Shown: positions 34,597 through 43,737 of the stretch, in pieces
Numbering within the stretch: position 1 is the first letter of the stretch
How the letters are laid out: each line of letters starts with the position of its first letter
From: Chitinophaga rhizophila
Lineage (GTDB): Bacteria > Bacteroidota > Bacteroidia > Chitinophagales > Chitinophagaceae
Length of the DNA: 64,000 bases
Direction of reading: 5' to 3'
Assembly (NCBI RefSeq): GCF_019492185.1
Contig: NZ_JAICCF010000001.1
Location: 1,178,001-1,242,000, forward strand
Program-made: the position numbers and the translations under genes
The notes under the pieces: generated by a model
What the model saw: only the letters and a program-made list of their open reading frames with translations
The model's database searches: none
What the model was told of the DNA's origin: nothing

Positions 34597-35554
34597 GGTC
34601 TAATTGGTTTTAGATGAATATAATATAAGCTGACTACGTGCGGCATGGACACGCGACTGCTATATATTCGTGTGAATATGTGGTGTGATTCCGTTTAAAT
34701 GAAAAATATAATTGTCAGTAGCAGCTCTAAAAAACTCAGAACAACATGTACTGATAAATAATTAAAGCAACTTTAAAAAGGGTATATTTTTTTGTGTTTT
34801 GAAGTGGGTAATATCAACGGGTATAGAGGATATTTCACATGATTATTACAATTCTATTTTCAGGTCAACGATATATTTTTTCTACTTAAGTATTCGATTA
34901 CAAATGTAAGGCAATTATACAATCAAAGTACACCAAAAAGTAATTTGTGGATATCTATTTTTTTATCCCGATTCATACTTTAAAATAATAGCGTTTGAGA
35001 TTAAACGTTATCATTTTTACTGGAATATCTTCTGGAAAATCTAAGTCTCAGCTAATCAATTATGAAGTTAATTCCGACCCAAAATATATTATTTTCATTG
35101 ACCTCCGCTGTTAAAATATGCAGAGGTGTTAAACTTATGAGTTAACAGTTCATTTCCAAAAAAGCTACTGGCAATTCTGCCCTAAAACTGATAATTTTTT
35201 ATCTGATTGACAATCTCTCCGTTAGCACTATTCACAACGTATTACTACCCCATTTATTCGCTTCAGCAGATGTTGTATACACACATAGTAACCTGCCATC
35301 TTCACTGCTAAAATATCTGATGAATTGATTCTGCCTCCCTGCTTTCCAAGATAGTTAAAATCTTCCCATATGACCTTTTATATCTAAGCTCGCCCATTTA
35401 CAGAGAATTTAATTCTATTAATCAATGCTTTCGCATTCAACTTCGACACCGCTGTTTTCTCCGTATCGAATACCATAAAAAAAGTCTGCAGGATCTGAAT
35501 AACATCTAAAATCAGATACTATTCAAACCCTGCAGACATTATCATCTCGCTTCC
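34597..35554. other. Large gene-free A+T-rich stretch
   Basis: About 950 bases without a convincing ORF or RNA. It includes the upstream region of the FG-GAP lipoprotein and, at its far end, the terminator of the DUF3347 gene (35477-35537). It may contain regulatory DNA or the remains of a lost gene. Confidence 0.4.
35477..35537 (-). terminator. Rho-independent terminator of the DUF3347 gene
   Basis: On the minus strand a 9-bp stem (CCTGCAGAC side at 35484-35492/35529-35537) with an internal ATCAGAT/ATCTGA stem is followed by seven T residues (35477-35483). It lies 17 bases past the DUF3347 stop. Confidence 0.75.
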
Positions 35555-36055
35555 TTACAAGGAAGCTGTATGTTCCGCTATTACTTTCCCACAGGTCAGC
35601 ATATTTTTTGGATAATAAGGATTTTTAATCTCTTCTTTATCACTAACCCAGGTTACTCCGGTCATCGGACATTGCTGGTAATACAAGGTATTTTTGGACA
35701 TTGGGATGATACCAGTAAGTTGCCAGAAAGTCTGCGAGAAAGTCGTAAAGTACTTCCTTTGTTTATTCACATTCTGTGTACCGGCCATATTGGTCACATC
35801 TGCCAGCAATTTTGCTTTTGTTGCCGTAAATACCTGCTGTGAATCTACAGACATGCCAGCTGGCTTAAAATTTTCAAGAACCGCTGTCATAGAAGCAGCT
35901 GCTTTTTTTACCGAAACAGAGTCGTTTGCCACCAGTGCATCTTTAATTGCCAGATAGGAAACTGAAACAGATTGATTGTGTTTAACTGCACGTTTGTTTT
36001 GAGCAGAAAGTGTAGCAAAAGGTGCCAGTGCAAGCAGCAGCAGTAATTTCTTCAT
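35555..36055 (-). CDS. DUF3347 exported protein
   Basis: The 166-residue product has a signal peptide (LALAPFATLSAQ) and a helical body (SVSYLAIKDALVANDSVSVKKAAASM). It ends with the DUF3347 signature LYYQQCPMTGVTWVSDKEEIKNPYYPKNMLTCGKV. The family occurs in Bacteroidota near metal-efflux genes, and the CPM ... MLTCG residues suggest metal (copper-type) binding. No efflux gene is nearby here, so the role is open. A TAnnTTTG box lies 40 bases upstream. Confidence 0.82.
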   Translation of the reverse strand: MKKLLLLLALAPFATLSAQNKRAVKHNQSVSVSYLAIKDALVANDSVSVKKAAASMTAVLENFKPAGMSVDSQQVFTATKAKLLADVTNMAGTQNVNKQRKYFTTFSQTFWQLTGIIPMSKNTLYYQQCPMTGVTWVSDKEEIKNPYYPKNMLTCGKVIAEHTASL

Positions 36056-36095
36056 TGTTCGTTTGTTTTAATGTTGTCGTAATGCCTGATTAGCA

Positions 36096-36122
36096 CAAAG
36101 ATACTTTTTTGAAATATAGCAA
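36096..36122 (-). promoter_or_regulatory. Promoter of the DUF3347 gene
   Basis: On the minus strand TATCTTTG (36096-36103) fits TAnnTTTG; a TTG lies 16 bases upstream (36120-36122), a slightly short spacing. Confidence 0.4.
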
Positions 36123-36141
36123 CTAAATCAGATCATGATTA

Positions 36142-36690
36142 TTATTGTTGCATATTCCCTAACACTGGCGTATTGAATGGAGAATAAAAAGGAGAATATC
36201 CATTATAACTGCTTCTGCTTACACCAATACTTCCGGAAATAGAAAATGTTCTTTCATTATTGGTATACATTAGCCCTATTCTGGCAGTCGAGAATGCACC
36301 GAAGTTAGTTGTTTGCTGTTGCATAAACCCGCCATTCTTGCCGGCTCCAGACTGTAAAAAGCCACCATTATTCCTGGAAACATAGGGTTCCAATGTAAGG
36401 TTACCAAAGGCGTATATGTTATTCGTCAATTGCCGGTTCACCTGTAATGCCAGCGGTGCCGACAGATAGGTACTACTACCTCCCCGGAAACCCACAAAGC
36501 CGGTCGAAAGACCAGCATATTTGGAAAAAGACCACTTACTTACATTTTTACCTGTATCAGCAGACTGATGAGAAGGCCATAATCCTGACTGGAGGCCGCT
36601 CATAGTACCAAAAGTTCCGGGCAGCTGAGCCTTTACTGCCATAGCTGACATTAACACTGTTATTATAAGGATTGTCCGTTTCATCAGCAT
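36142..36690 (-). CDS. Exported hypothetical protein, outer-membrane-like
   Basis: The 182-residue product has a signal peptide (MSAMAVKAQ). Short, alternating Ser/Gly/aromatic beta strands follow (WSFSKYAGLSTGFVGFRGGSS, ALQVNRQLTNNIYAFGNLTLEP, ARIGLMYTNNERTFSISGSIGVS). The C-terminus is not the classical aromatic end of a barrel. It probably forms a small beta barrel or an exported fibre subunit, a guess from strand pattern only. Confidence 0.6.
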   Translation of the reverse strand: MLMKRTILIITVLMSAMAVKAQLPGTFGTMSGLQSGLWPSHQSADTGKNVSKWSFSKYAGLSTGFVGFRGGSSTYLSAPLALQVNRQLTNNIYAFGNLTLEPYVSRNNGGFLQSGAGKNGGFMQQQTTNFGAFSTARIGLMYTNNERTFSISGSIGVSRSSYNGYSPFYSPFNTPVLGNMQQ

Positions 36691-36836
36691 AAAGATAAAA
36701 ATCCTTTTTAATTAATGATGCTAACAAAATCCTAATATATGCTATATCAAATGGACCGGCATTTATGCGATCCTTAAGGGACTTTCCCAATGTACTAAAT
36801 TAAGAAAAAACCGGTCCTTCGATCTGATTTATCTCT

Positions 36837-36892
36837 CAAAGACAAACGCCAGAGATGTTTACATATCCGGCGTTTGTCTTTGGCATTTTTCT
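36837..36892. terminator. Hairpin terminator downstream of the queD-like gene
   Basis: A perfect 14-bp stem CAAAGACAAACGCC/GGCGTTTGTCTTTG (36837-36850/36869-36882) with an 18-base loop, flanked by T-runs, 47 bases beyond the stop of the minus-strand queD-like gene. Confidence 0.65.
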
Positions 36893-36928
36893 TCCCTAAA
36901 GAACGGTATATCAATTCCGTAATTACTG

Positions 36929-37384
36929 TTACAAATTATCACTGGCATACCATTCAGCGAAAGAATTACTTGTCTCATACAACTTCAGGCTATGCAACAA
37001 CACCCCTTCCGGAAGCTTCCCACTGATACGTTGCGCAAAGTCCACCACCATATTTTCACAAGTGGGCTGCCATGACGTCCAGACGATGCGGCCAAACAGT
37101 TCGCTATTTGCAGCCGTAGCCGGTATTGTATCACCTCCACTCCTCAACATTAACGCATGATCTAGTGGTGCAATCACTTCCTGCTGCACAATGGATTTTA
37201 GTTCTGAGAAATCAAGCACCATTCCGTCATTATTATGTCCGGGCATATCTATGGGCTGCCCGCTTACTGTCACCTCAAGTTGGTAGGAATGGCCATGTAT
37301 ATGCCTGCAAAGTCCACTATACCCGGTAAGGGCATGCGCCATCTCAAATTTGAATATCCTGGTAATACGTATGATCTTTTTCAT
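36929..37384 (-). CDS. queD: 6-pyruvoyl-tetrahydropterin synthase/QueD-type protein
   Basis: From the ATG at 37384 (MKKIIRITRIFKFEMAHALT; the longer frame to 37423 is not supported) the 151-residue protein has the zinc-site His 17 and the CRHIHGHSYQLEV box with Cys 26 and further His residues. The LDHALML segment and the final LKLYETSNSFAEW are also present. This is the PTPS/QueD fold that makes 6-carboxytetrahydropterin on the preQ1 (queuosine) route or 6-pyruvoyltetrahydropterin. The rest of the queuosine pathway is not here, so the assignment rests on the motifs. Confidence 0.85.
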   Translation of the reverse strand: MKKIIRITRIFKFEMAHALTGYSGLCRHIHGHSYQLEVTVSGQPIDMPGHNNDGMVLDFSELKSIVQQEVIAPLDHALMLRSGGDTIPATAANSELFGRIVWTSWQPTCENMVVDFAQRISGKLPEGVLLHSLKLYETSNSFAEWYASDNL

Positions 37385-37470
37385 GAGTGGCGCAAAGCTA
37401 ATATACCAGGCAATCGCCAGCACTGATCCGAATCAAAAGGAATAATGACAAACATCATTGACTACTACCC

Positions 37471-39873
37471 CTATTCACTTCTTAAGCTCTTGACAGGATC
37501 GCCTAATGCAACCTTCACTGCCTGATAGCTGACTGTAACTGCGGCAATCAGCAATACTGCCCCTCCTGCATAGCCAAAAATGGTCCAACCGGGAGTGATT
37601 CTATAAGGATAATTTTCAAGCCATTTACCAATTGCGAGCCATGCCAATGGCATAGCAACGACTAAGGCAATTAGTACCAACCGAATGAAATCAAAGGATA
37701 ACAAAGCCGCAATACTCTGCACTGATGCACCAAGTACCTTTCTGATTCCTATTTCCTTATTACGCTTCTCTGCGGAAAGCACAGACAATCCAAATAACCC
37801 TATGCAGGAGATGAAGATAGTCAGCACTGCTCCAAACAGGATAATCCTTTTCCACCTGGCTTCCGATTCATAACTCTTCAAATTGGCCTCATTCTTAAAG
37901 ACATATTGGTATGGCGTCAAAGGGAAGAACTTTTTAAATTGCTGCTCGATATACGCCAGGCTACGGGTAGCAGTGTTTGGTCTGATCTTGATATAAAATA
38001 CGCCATAAGGATTGGCATTACTCATTGTAAATAACTGTGGCTGTATCTTAGTGTCGAGTGACGCATAATGATGATCTTTTATTACACCAATCACCTCATA
38101 CCGCTTGTTATTCTGAAAGTTAAACACCACCGGCTGCCCAATTGGATCTTTCCAGCCAGCTTGTTTCACGAATGTCTCATTCACCAATACAGAATGCACG
38201 GAATCTCCCGGATGATCAGCAGAGAAATTTCTGCCCTGAACCAATGCTATCTGTAAGGTTTCCAAGTAGGACTCATCTATTGTCTCCCATGCAAATCTTA
38301 TAGAAGAATCATTGGCCATATTTGCCATGGTACTCCATGCGCCCCCGTTCTTAGGCGCAACATACTGGATATCGGGCAATCTAAGCAACTGCTCCTTAAA
38401 AAGGGCGGCTTCCTGGTGCGTAATATTGTTTCTGCTCACCATCACAATATCCTGATCATTATATCCCAGATCTGCCTTCACCATGTAATTGAACTGAGAA
38501 TAAATTGTGAAGGTTGCAATGATCAGAAAAGACGCCAGCGTGAACTGTAAGATTACCAAAGACTTTTGCAGAATACCTTTGCCTTTCAATGTAAACCTGC
38601 CGTACAACGTGTCTACTGGTCGGTAACCAGATAAAATTAACGCCGGATAACATCCGGCCATCAATCCTGTTAACAGAAACAATAAGATATAAGCTGAAAT
38701 GAGCTTTCCACCAATCAGATATCCTATAGCTAACTTTTTGTTCGCCAATTCATTAAACACAGGCAGCAGTAACTGCACCAGTAATATTGCAAATAAAAAC
38801 GCTATTGCACACAGAACAAAAGACTCTCCCAGGAACTGGACAATTAACTGTCTACGGTCGCTCCCTACTGCCTTACGGATACCTATCTCCTTTGCCCTTC
38901 TCACAGACCGGGCTACAGTCAGGTTAACAAAATTGATGCTTGCAATCAACAGCACAAATAGCGCAATACCAGATAGTATGTAGGCATATATAGGATTACT
39001 TGCTCTGTCCAGACCATTTTGCGCTGCAAAAGTGGTACTCATGTGTATATCAAGCAATGGCTGTAATAAATAGTTACCTATCCGGACATCCTTTGAGGTA
39101 TTACCGAATTTGGCATTTAACGCATAAAAGGTTGCTGTGGCATCCTGTTCATAAAAGCGCTGCATCTGGCTACGCACAACCGTGGGATCAGCATGTTCCT
39201 CTAGTTCAATAAATGTACTGAGGTAGTATGAAAACCAATTCTCATCGTTTTTCTGATCGTCAGGTTTCTCACGGATAGGCATTAATATATTATACTGTAT
39301 AGATGAATTTTGCGGACAATTCTCCGTTACCGCGGTAACCTGATACGGAGCAAAGTCTTCACCCTCGCGGACCATTAACACTTTACCAACTGCATCTGCT
39401 GTTCCAAAACGTTTAATTGCCTCATTTCTGGTAATTACGACTGAATGCCGGTCCTTCAGGCAACTGGCAACATTACCATCTATTATAGGGAAGTGAAAGA
39501 ATGATAGGAAATTACTGTCTACAAATAACAGACTTCTACCATCTATGGTTGAACCTGTTTTGAAGTCTGCATAGCCATCCTGTACGCGTACAAATGACTT
39601 GATGCCTGGCACATGCTGACGGAACCTGGGGCCCTGTAATAACCCGCTACTTGCAAGATTCTGCTCCTCACCATGATTGAATGACTGATAAACAACCCTG
39701 TATATGTTATTACTATTAGGGTGAAACCGGTCAAAACTTGCTTCATCCTGCACATACAACAATATCAGCATGGCACAGGTAAGTCCTATGGTCAGGCCAG
39801 CGATATTAATAACAGAATATACCTTATTGTGTGCGAGATTACGCAGGGCGATTTTGATGTAATTCTTTATCAT
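37471..39873 (-). CDS. FtsX/MacB-type ABC transporter permease, 800 aa
   Basis: Same architecture as the permease at 11203-13623. It starts MIKNYIKIALRNLAHNKVYS, has a periplasmic MacB-like domain, FtsX helices with ARSVRRAKEIGIRKAVGSD, a second periplasmic domain and the final block KRNKEIGIRKVLGAS ending SYQAVKVALGDPVKSLRSE. A cognate ATPase is not adjacent. Unlike the other two permease loci in this window, no long hairpin follows it: the stop is at 37471 and the queD gene begins 87 bases later. Confidence 0.88.
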   Translation of the reverse strand: MIKNYIKIALRNLAHNKVYSVINIAGLTIGLTCAMLILLYVQDEASFDRFHPNSNNIYRVVYQSFNHGEEQNLASSGLLQGPRFRQHVPGIKSFVRVQDGYADFKTGSTIDGRSLLFVDSNFLSFFHFPIIDGNVASCLKDRHSVVITRNEAIKRFGTADAVGKVLMVREGEDFAPYQVTAVTENCPQNSSIQYNILMPIREKPDDQKNDENWFSYYLSTFIELEEHADPTVVRSQMQRFYEQDATATFYALNAKFGNTSKDVRIGNYLLQPLLDIHMSTTFAAQNGLDRASNPIYAYILSGIALFVLLIASINFVNLTVARSVRRAKEIGIRKAVGSDRRQLIVQFLGESFVLCAIAFLFAILLVQLLLPVFNELANKKLAIGYLIGGKLISAYILLFLLTGLMAGCYPALILSGYRPVDTLYGRFTLKGKGILQKSLVILQFTLASFLIIATFTIYSQFNYMVKADLGYNDQDIVMVSRNNITHQEAALFKEQLLRLPDIQYVAPKNGGAWSTMANMANDSSIRFAWETIDESYLETLQIALVQGRNFSADHPGDSVHSVLVNETFVKQAGWKDPIGQPVVFNFQNNKRYEVIGVIKDHHYASLDTKIQPQLFTMSNANPYGVFYIKIRPNTATRSLAYIEQQFKKFFPLTPYQYVFKNEANLKSYESEARWKRIILFGAVLTIFISCIGLFGLSVLSAEKRNKEIGIRKVLGASVQSIAALLSFDFIRLVLIALVVAMPLAWLAIGKWLENYPYRITPGWTIFGYAGGAVLLIAAVTVSYQAVKVALGDPVKSLRSE

Positions 39874-40056
39874 AGCTTCATTAAAACACCTAAGTGCGTC
39901 AACGCGTATGCCAAATCACAACCAGATGATTATTAATAAATTAAAAGGAGATATTGCTATTCAAACGTCCGATTTAGGACAATTGTGTGCGCCCGCGGGC
40001 AGTTATACAGGCTGAATCAGCTACAGGCAATGCCCCATCTGACCCAGCCTGCTATA

Positions 40057-40704
40057 TTATTCATTCACTTTAGCTACATTCTTTTTATCTATGGCAATAG
40101 CAGCCGCCAGGTCTTTCCCATGACATTTACTATAAGGCTTCCCGCTTCCACAATAACAGGGGCTACCTAGTTTACCTCCTTCCTGTATAAACAGCTGCAC
40201 GTTTTCCAGCAGTGCATTATAGTGGTTGAACATGTTCCCTGTATAGGTATTGAAATTGATCCGCTCATCGTCTAGTCGGGTAGCATATTTTAATATATAG
40301 TCTTTCATATCCGAGAGTAAGATCAGATGATCTGCTAACGGATTTGCCCCTGTGCTCATCCTGATACCAGCAATATGTTTGCCCTCATAAGGATATCTAT
40401 CGTCGGGAATGAAGATCAGCTGGTCAACAGCAGGATGATGAGGCGTAATGTCCGTCAGATTACCGTCCCGATCTTCCCATACCGCATAATGCTCGGCTCC
40501 ACAGGTGAACTCGTCTGACGAGATTGCCCATCCATATACGATGCTGCCGCCATCGCTCGCTATCTTCTTCTGTACATTATCATAGCTGTTTCCTGGCTTA
40601 GCCGCCGGCTCAGGCGCTACTTTTATTATCTCATGCGCATATTCTGATCCTATCCTGTTGATCAATTGCTGAATAGGTGCCGTTATCTCAATTGAATTTG
40701 TCAT
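40057..40704 (-). CDS. Protein with C-terminal SEC-C zinc motif
   Basis: The 215-residue protein ends with LGSPCYCGSGKPYSKCHGKD, the SEC-C zinc-binding motif (CxCGSG-x5-CH) found at the end of SecA and in stand-alone proteins. The N-terminal part is predicted soluble with no known domain (VVYGWAISSDEFTCGAEHY-type strand region). Likely cytoplasmic zinc protein; function unknown. It is divergent from nothing of clear relevance. Confidence 0.7.
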   Translation of the reverse strand: MTNSIEITAPIQQLINRIGSEYAHEIIKVAPEPAAKPGNSYDNVQKKIASDGGSIVYGWAISSDEFTCGAEHYAVWEDRDGNLTDITPHHPAVDQLIFIPDDRYPYEGKHIAGIRMSTGANPLADHLILLSDMKDYILKYATRLDDERINFNTYTGNMFNHYNALLENVQLFIQEGGKLGSPCYCGSGKPYSKCHGKDLAAAIAIDKKNVAKVNE

Positions 40705-41434
40705 ACTGGTAAATAAACACTACAAATTTAACCCTGCAAAGGTAAGCTGAAGACAGGTATATAGTTCAATCTGCTCATCTTACAGGAATGTTCATCTAAA
40801 ATACCTGAGATATAAATTGGCGGCGGAGATAGTTAGGAGCCAGACACTGCTATTATTTATACGAGGTTATCTTAAAATGGCCGCATTCAAGCTAAATGAC
40901 TCATAATCAAGCATCATATTTAAAATAGCTGCGATACAACACTACCCCAGGATACATTTCTATGTGTATAAAAGGATCTCAATAAGCCTGCTCCAGACCA
41001 TGTTATTCAATATACAACAGATTGATTATCTTATATTTAATTGTAAAATTGTACGTTATTCTTGGAACTATACTGTAAGAGTTAGTATATTTATGCCCAT
41101 GAACTATACTATGAGTAATCTGGATGGAATGACAAGGCTGCCCTCAGCAGCCATATATGTCAGGCATACATCACTCTTAAATGATTTACCATCACAGGAA
41201 AGTCAGCCACAGACTTCTGCCGCTTACAGCGCAAATGACGTGGTTTGTACAAAACCAGATCTTAATTATTAATTATCTGAACAACAGGAAGCAGGAAAAG
41301 CCTTTACGTCTATCGTAATACTGTTTTAGCAAAGGCATTTCACACAGCTGTATCCTAATATACAAGCTACATTCTTATCACAGCATATATCTGGTGTAAA
41401 ACCTAAACAATCAATTTCGTTAATTAAAGTTCAA
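40705..41434. other. Intergenic region with one small uncertain ORF
   Basis: An ORF could run from the ATG at 41101 to 41272 (57 codons, MNYTMSNLDGMTRLPSAAIY...), but it has no signal, motif or clear translation start and is not called. The rest is A+T-rich without recognisable structure. Confidence 0.35.
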
Positions 41435-42088
41435 ATGGCTGAAGACGCAAAGCAGGAGAAAGAAATACTCGCTGAATTGAAGAAAGATTTCCCTCTGACC
41501 AAGGAATCAATAAAAGAAGTAGACTTTAAGCATTTTCCTTCATTTCATAGAAGTAACAACTTCAGAATTACTTATGCCTGGAGATTTACCGACTTTTCTC
41601 CACGTGCATATTTCGCTAAATATCGTAATAGCTACAAAGTAAATACTGCTGCTCAGCAAACAGATCAACATGAACTTCCGGCTACCGCTACGCATAAGTT
41701 CGCCGGTATTTATATAAAGTTTGATTACGTAATGCCTGATTTTATTATCAGAGCCAACACTCAGGGGGATAAATTCCTCAATCTTTATTTTCCGAATGTT
41801 GTAAAAGTAAAGTCAATTCCTGCCTTCAATCATAAATACATTCTTGAATCGCTGGATGCAGCTACCATCGAACAAGTAATCGGGCAGGATATATTTGCCA
41901 TGTTGATGAATGAACAAGACCTGAATATAGAGGTAAAGGATAACAAATGCCTGATATTCGGACTTACTCCCTTCAGCTATGAATACTGCAAAACTCTCAT
42001 CCTCCTTGCCCAGGAGCTTATCAAAAGAAATCTTGAAAGTAATATTCCGGTAGAAGAGCCTACTAATACCAGCAATCTGCTATTTTAA
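41435..42088 (+). CDS. Hypothetical protein, 217 aa
   Basis: A soluble protein without signal peptide or membrane segment. It starts with a charged helix (AEDAKQEKEILAELKKDFPLTKESIKEV) followed by a mixed region with a repeated Y/F-x-N pattern (FRITYAWRFTDFSPRAYFAKYRNSYKVN). No family recognised; the alternating strands suggest a compact alpha/beta domain. Good codon use and a following terminator support a real gene. Confidence 0.6.
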   Translation: MAEDAKQEKEILAELKKDFPLTKESIKEVDFKHFPSFHRSNNFRITYAWRFTDFSPRAYFAKYRNSYKVNTAAQQTDQHELPATATHKFAGIYIKFDYVMPDFIIRANTQGDKFLNLYFPNVVKVKSIPAFNHKYILESLDAATIEQVIGQDIFAMLMNEQDLNIEVKDNKCLIFGLTPFSYEYCKTLILLAQELIKRNLESNIPVEEPTNTSNLLF

Positions 42089-42121
42089 TAGGTTAACCAA
42101 GCCCGGTTTTATATCTGTATG

Positions 42122-42160
42122 TAGAACGGACTTCCTGTGCCATATGCAGGAAGCCGGTTC
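42122..42160. terminator. Bidirectional terminator between convergent genes
   Basis: A 16-bp stem with two mismatches (TAGAACGGACTTCCTG against TAGAACCGGCTTCCTG) and a 7-base loop, between the hypothetical gene and the convergent hydrolase. Confidence 0.55.
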
Positions 42161-42187
42161 TATCTCACAAGGTTCATCATATCTCTA

Positions 42188-42868
42188 CTAACTAAGTATC
42201 TGACTTATCCAGTCCCTCGTCACTGCTGTCAATACTGGCAGCATATCTTTTTTCTTACCTGCTTTAAATGAGTGATCTGCTCCTTCCAGTTTAACCAGCG
42301 TCGCCTGCTTTAAAGAAGCACACACCCCCTCTATTAACTCCCATGTGGCCAGGGTATCTTTAGTACCCTGCAAAAACAACATAGGCGTCTTCACTTCCTT
42401 CAGATGATCCGCACGCTCTACTGATGGTTTACCGGCAGCATGCAAGGGGAAACCGTAGAAAATCAATCCCTTTACATCCTCCCGCTGAATAACAGACAGA
42501 TACTGTGAACTCATACGCCCCCCAAACGATTTCCCTGCTACAAAAAGCGGTAACGCAGGATACAATTCACGTGCCTTATCAATGGCGGTCGCAATAGTCT
42601 TATGTGCAACGGCAGGTGTATCTGGCCGGCCTTTCTTGTTCTCGGTAAACGGGAAATTGAAACGCAGCGTACATACTCCCGATTCCGCCAGGGCTGTAGC
42701 CAGACTTGTCATAAAAGCATGCTCCATACCCGCTCCTGCTCCATGCGCAAGCGTCATTATACATACAGGCTTCTCCGGCATCATACTTATTGCTGATACG
42801 CTATCAAGGGGAGAAGGTAATTCTAATGATAAAGAGCTAATTTCCATAAACATACTTTTAACAGACAT
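42188..42868 (-). CDS. KANL3/Tex30-like alpha/beta hydrolase
   Basis: The 226-residue cytoplasmic hydrolase has MTLAHGAGAGMEHAF (oxyanion-type turn) and FVAGKSFGGRMSSQ (nucleophile Ser). FLQGTKDTLA supplies the Asp and GADHSFK the His, matching the KANL3/Tex30 type. Likely esterase on an unknown substrate. The start may be Met 7 (MEISSLSL) at 42850, because a TATCTTTG box on the minus strand lies directly before the first ATG. Confidence 0.8.
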   Translation of the reverse strand: MSVKSMFMEISSLSLELPSPLDSVSAISMMPEKPVCIMTLAHGAGAGMEHAFMTSLATALAESGVCTLRFNFPFTENKKGRPDTPAVAHKTIATAIDKARELYPALPLFVAGKSFGGRMSSQYLSVIQREDVKGLIFYGFPLHAAGKPSVERADHLKEVKTPMLFLQGTKDTLATWELIEGVCASLKQATLVKLEGADHSFKAGKKKDMLPVLTAVTRDWISQILS

Positions 42869-43062
42869 TCAAAGATAAAGCATGGTCAGGAATATATACA
42901 CTGTTCTACAACATGGTAATTTACCCGAAATAAGGTACCTTTTTCACTGCAAATGTGATCATTACCGGCTTATTCCAGAATGTTTCCGGTTTCTGGTTCG
43001 TTCTTTGCCCTTTAGCCTTTTTTGACTATATAGTTACCATAAACAATAAAGCGGCTGGAATC

Positions 43063-43737
43063 ATGAATATTCTACTGATAGAAGACGAAACTGATCTGCA
43101 GGAAGTTGTAAAAGAATCTTTATCCAAAGAAGGTTTTCTTGTTGAAACAGCAGGTAGCTTTCAGGAAGGACTTAAAAAGATCAGCTTCTATGACTACGAC
43201 TGTGTATTGCTGGATATCATGTTACCAGGTGGCGACGGTCTCCGTATCCTCGAAAAACTCAAAGAAATGGATAAGTCTGAGAATGTAATCATCATCTCTG
43301 CAAAAGATTCTGTTGATGATAAAATCAAAGGTCTGAACCTGGGCGCTGACGATTACCTTACTAAACCTTTCCATATCGCAGAGTTGAATGCAAGAGTCAA
43401 ATCTGTACTACGTAGAAAACAGTTCGATGGGAAGAATACACTTGAATGTGCCAATGTAAAAGTTGATATTAACGAATTTACTGTGCATGTTAACGACCAA
43501 CTACTATCCCTTAATAGAAAAGAGTTTGACATCCTCGTCTACCTGATGTCAAACAGGAACCGCCTTATCAGCAAATCGTCCCTGGCAGAGAGAGTCTGGG
43601 GCGACTATATGGATGATGCCGACGACTTTGAATTTATCTATTCCCAGATGAAAAATCTCAGAAAAAAGTTAAAAGACAGCGGCGCAGAGATTAAAATCAC
43701 TGCCATGTATGGAATGGGATACAAACTGGAAGCATGA
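43063..43737 (+). CDS. OmpR-type response regulator
   Basis: From the ATG at 43063 the 224-residue protein has a receiver domain (LIEDETDLQ acidic pocket, VLLDIMLPGGDG phospho-acceptor Asp, SAKDS, and LTKPF switch Lys). An OmpR winged helix follows (LLSLNRKEFDILVYLMSNRNRLISKSSLAERVWGDY, VRTLRKKL-type end). The upstream extension to 42955 is not supported. The stop overlaps the ATG of the kinase by 4 bases (ATGA), so the pair is co-translated. Targets likely include the two envelope genes downstream. Confidence 0.9.
   Translation: MNILLIEDETDLQEVVKESLSKEGFLVETAGSFQEGLKKISFYDYDCVLLDIMLPGGDGLRILEKLKEMDKSENVIIISAKDSVDDKIKGLNLGADDYLTKPFHIAELNARVKSVLRRKQFDGKNTLECANVKVDINEFTVHVNDQLLSLNRKEFDILVYLMSNRNRLISKSSLAERVWGDYMDDADDFEFIYSQMKNLRKKLKDSGAEIKITAMYGMGYKLEA

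Noticed and set aside
40964..41272. 102-codon plus-strand ORF
   Set aside because: No motif, signal or family, A+T-rich composition and poor start; possible peptide from 41101 noted but not called.
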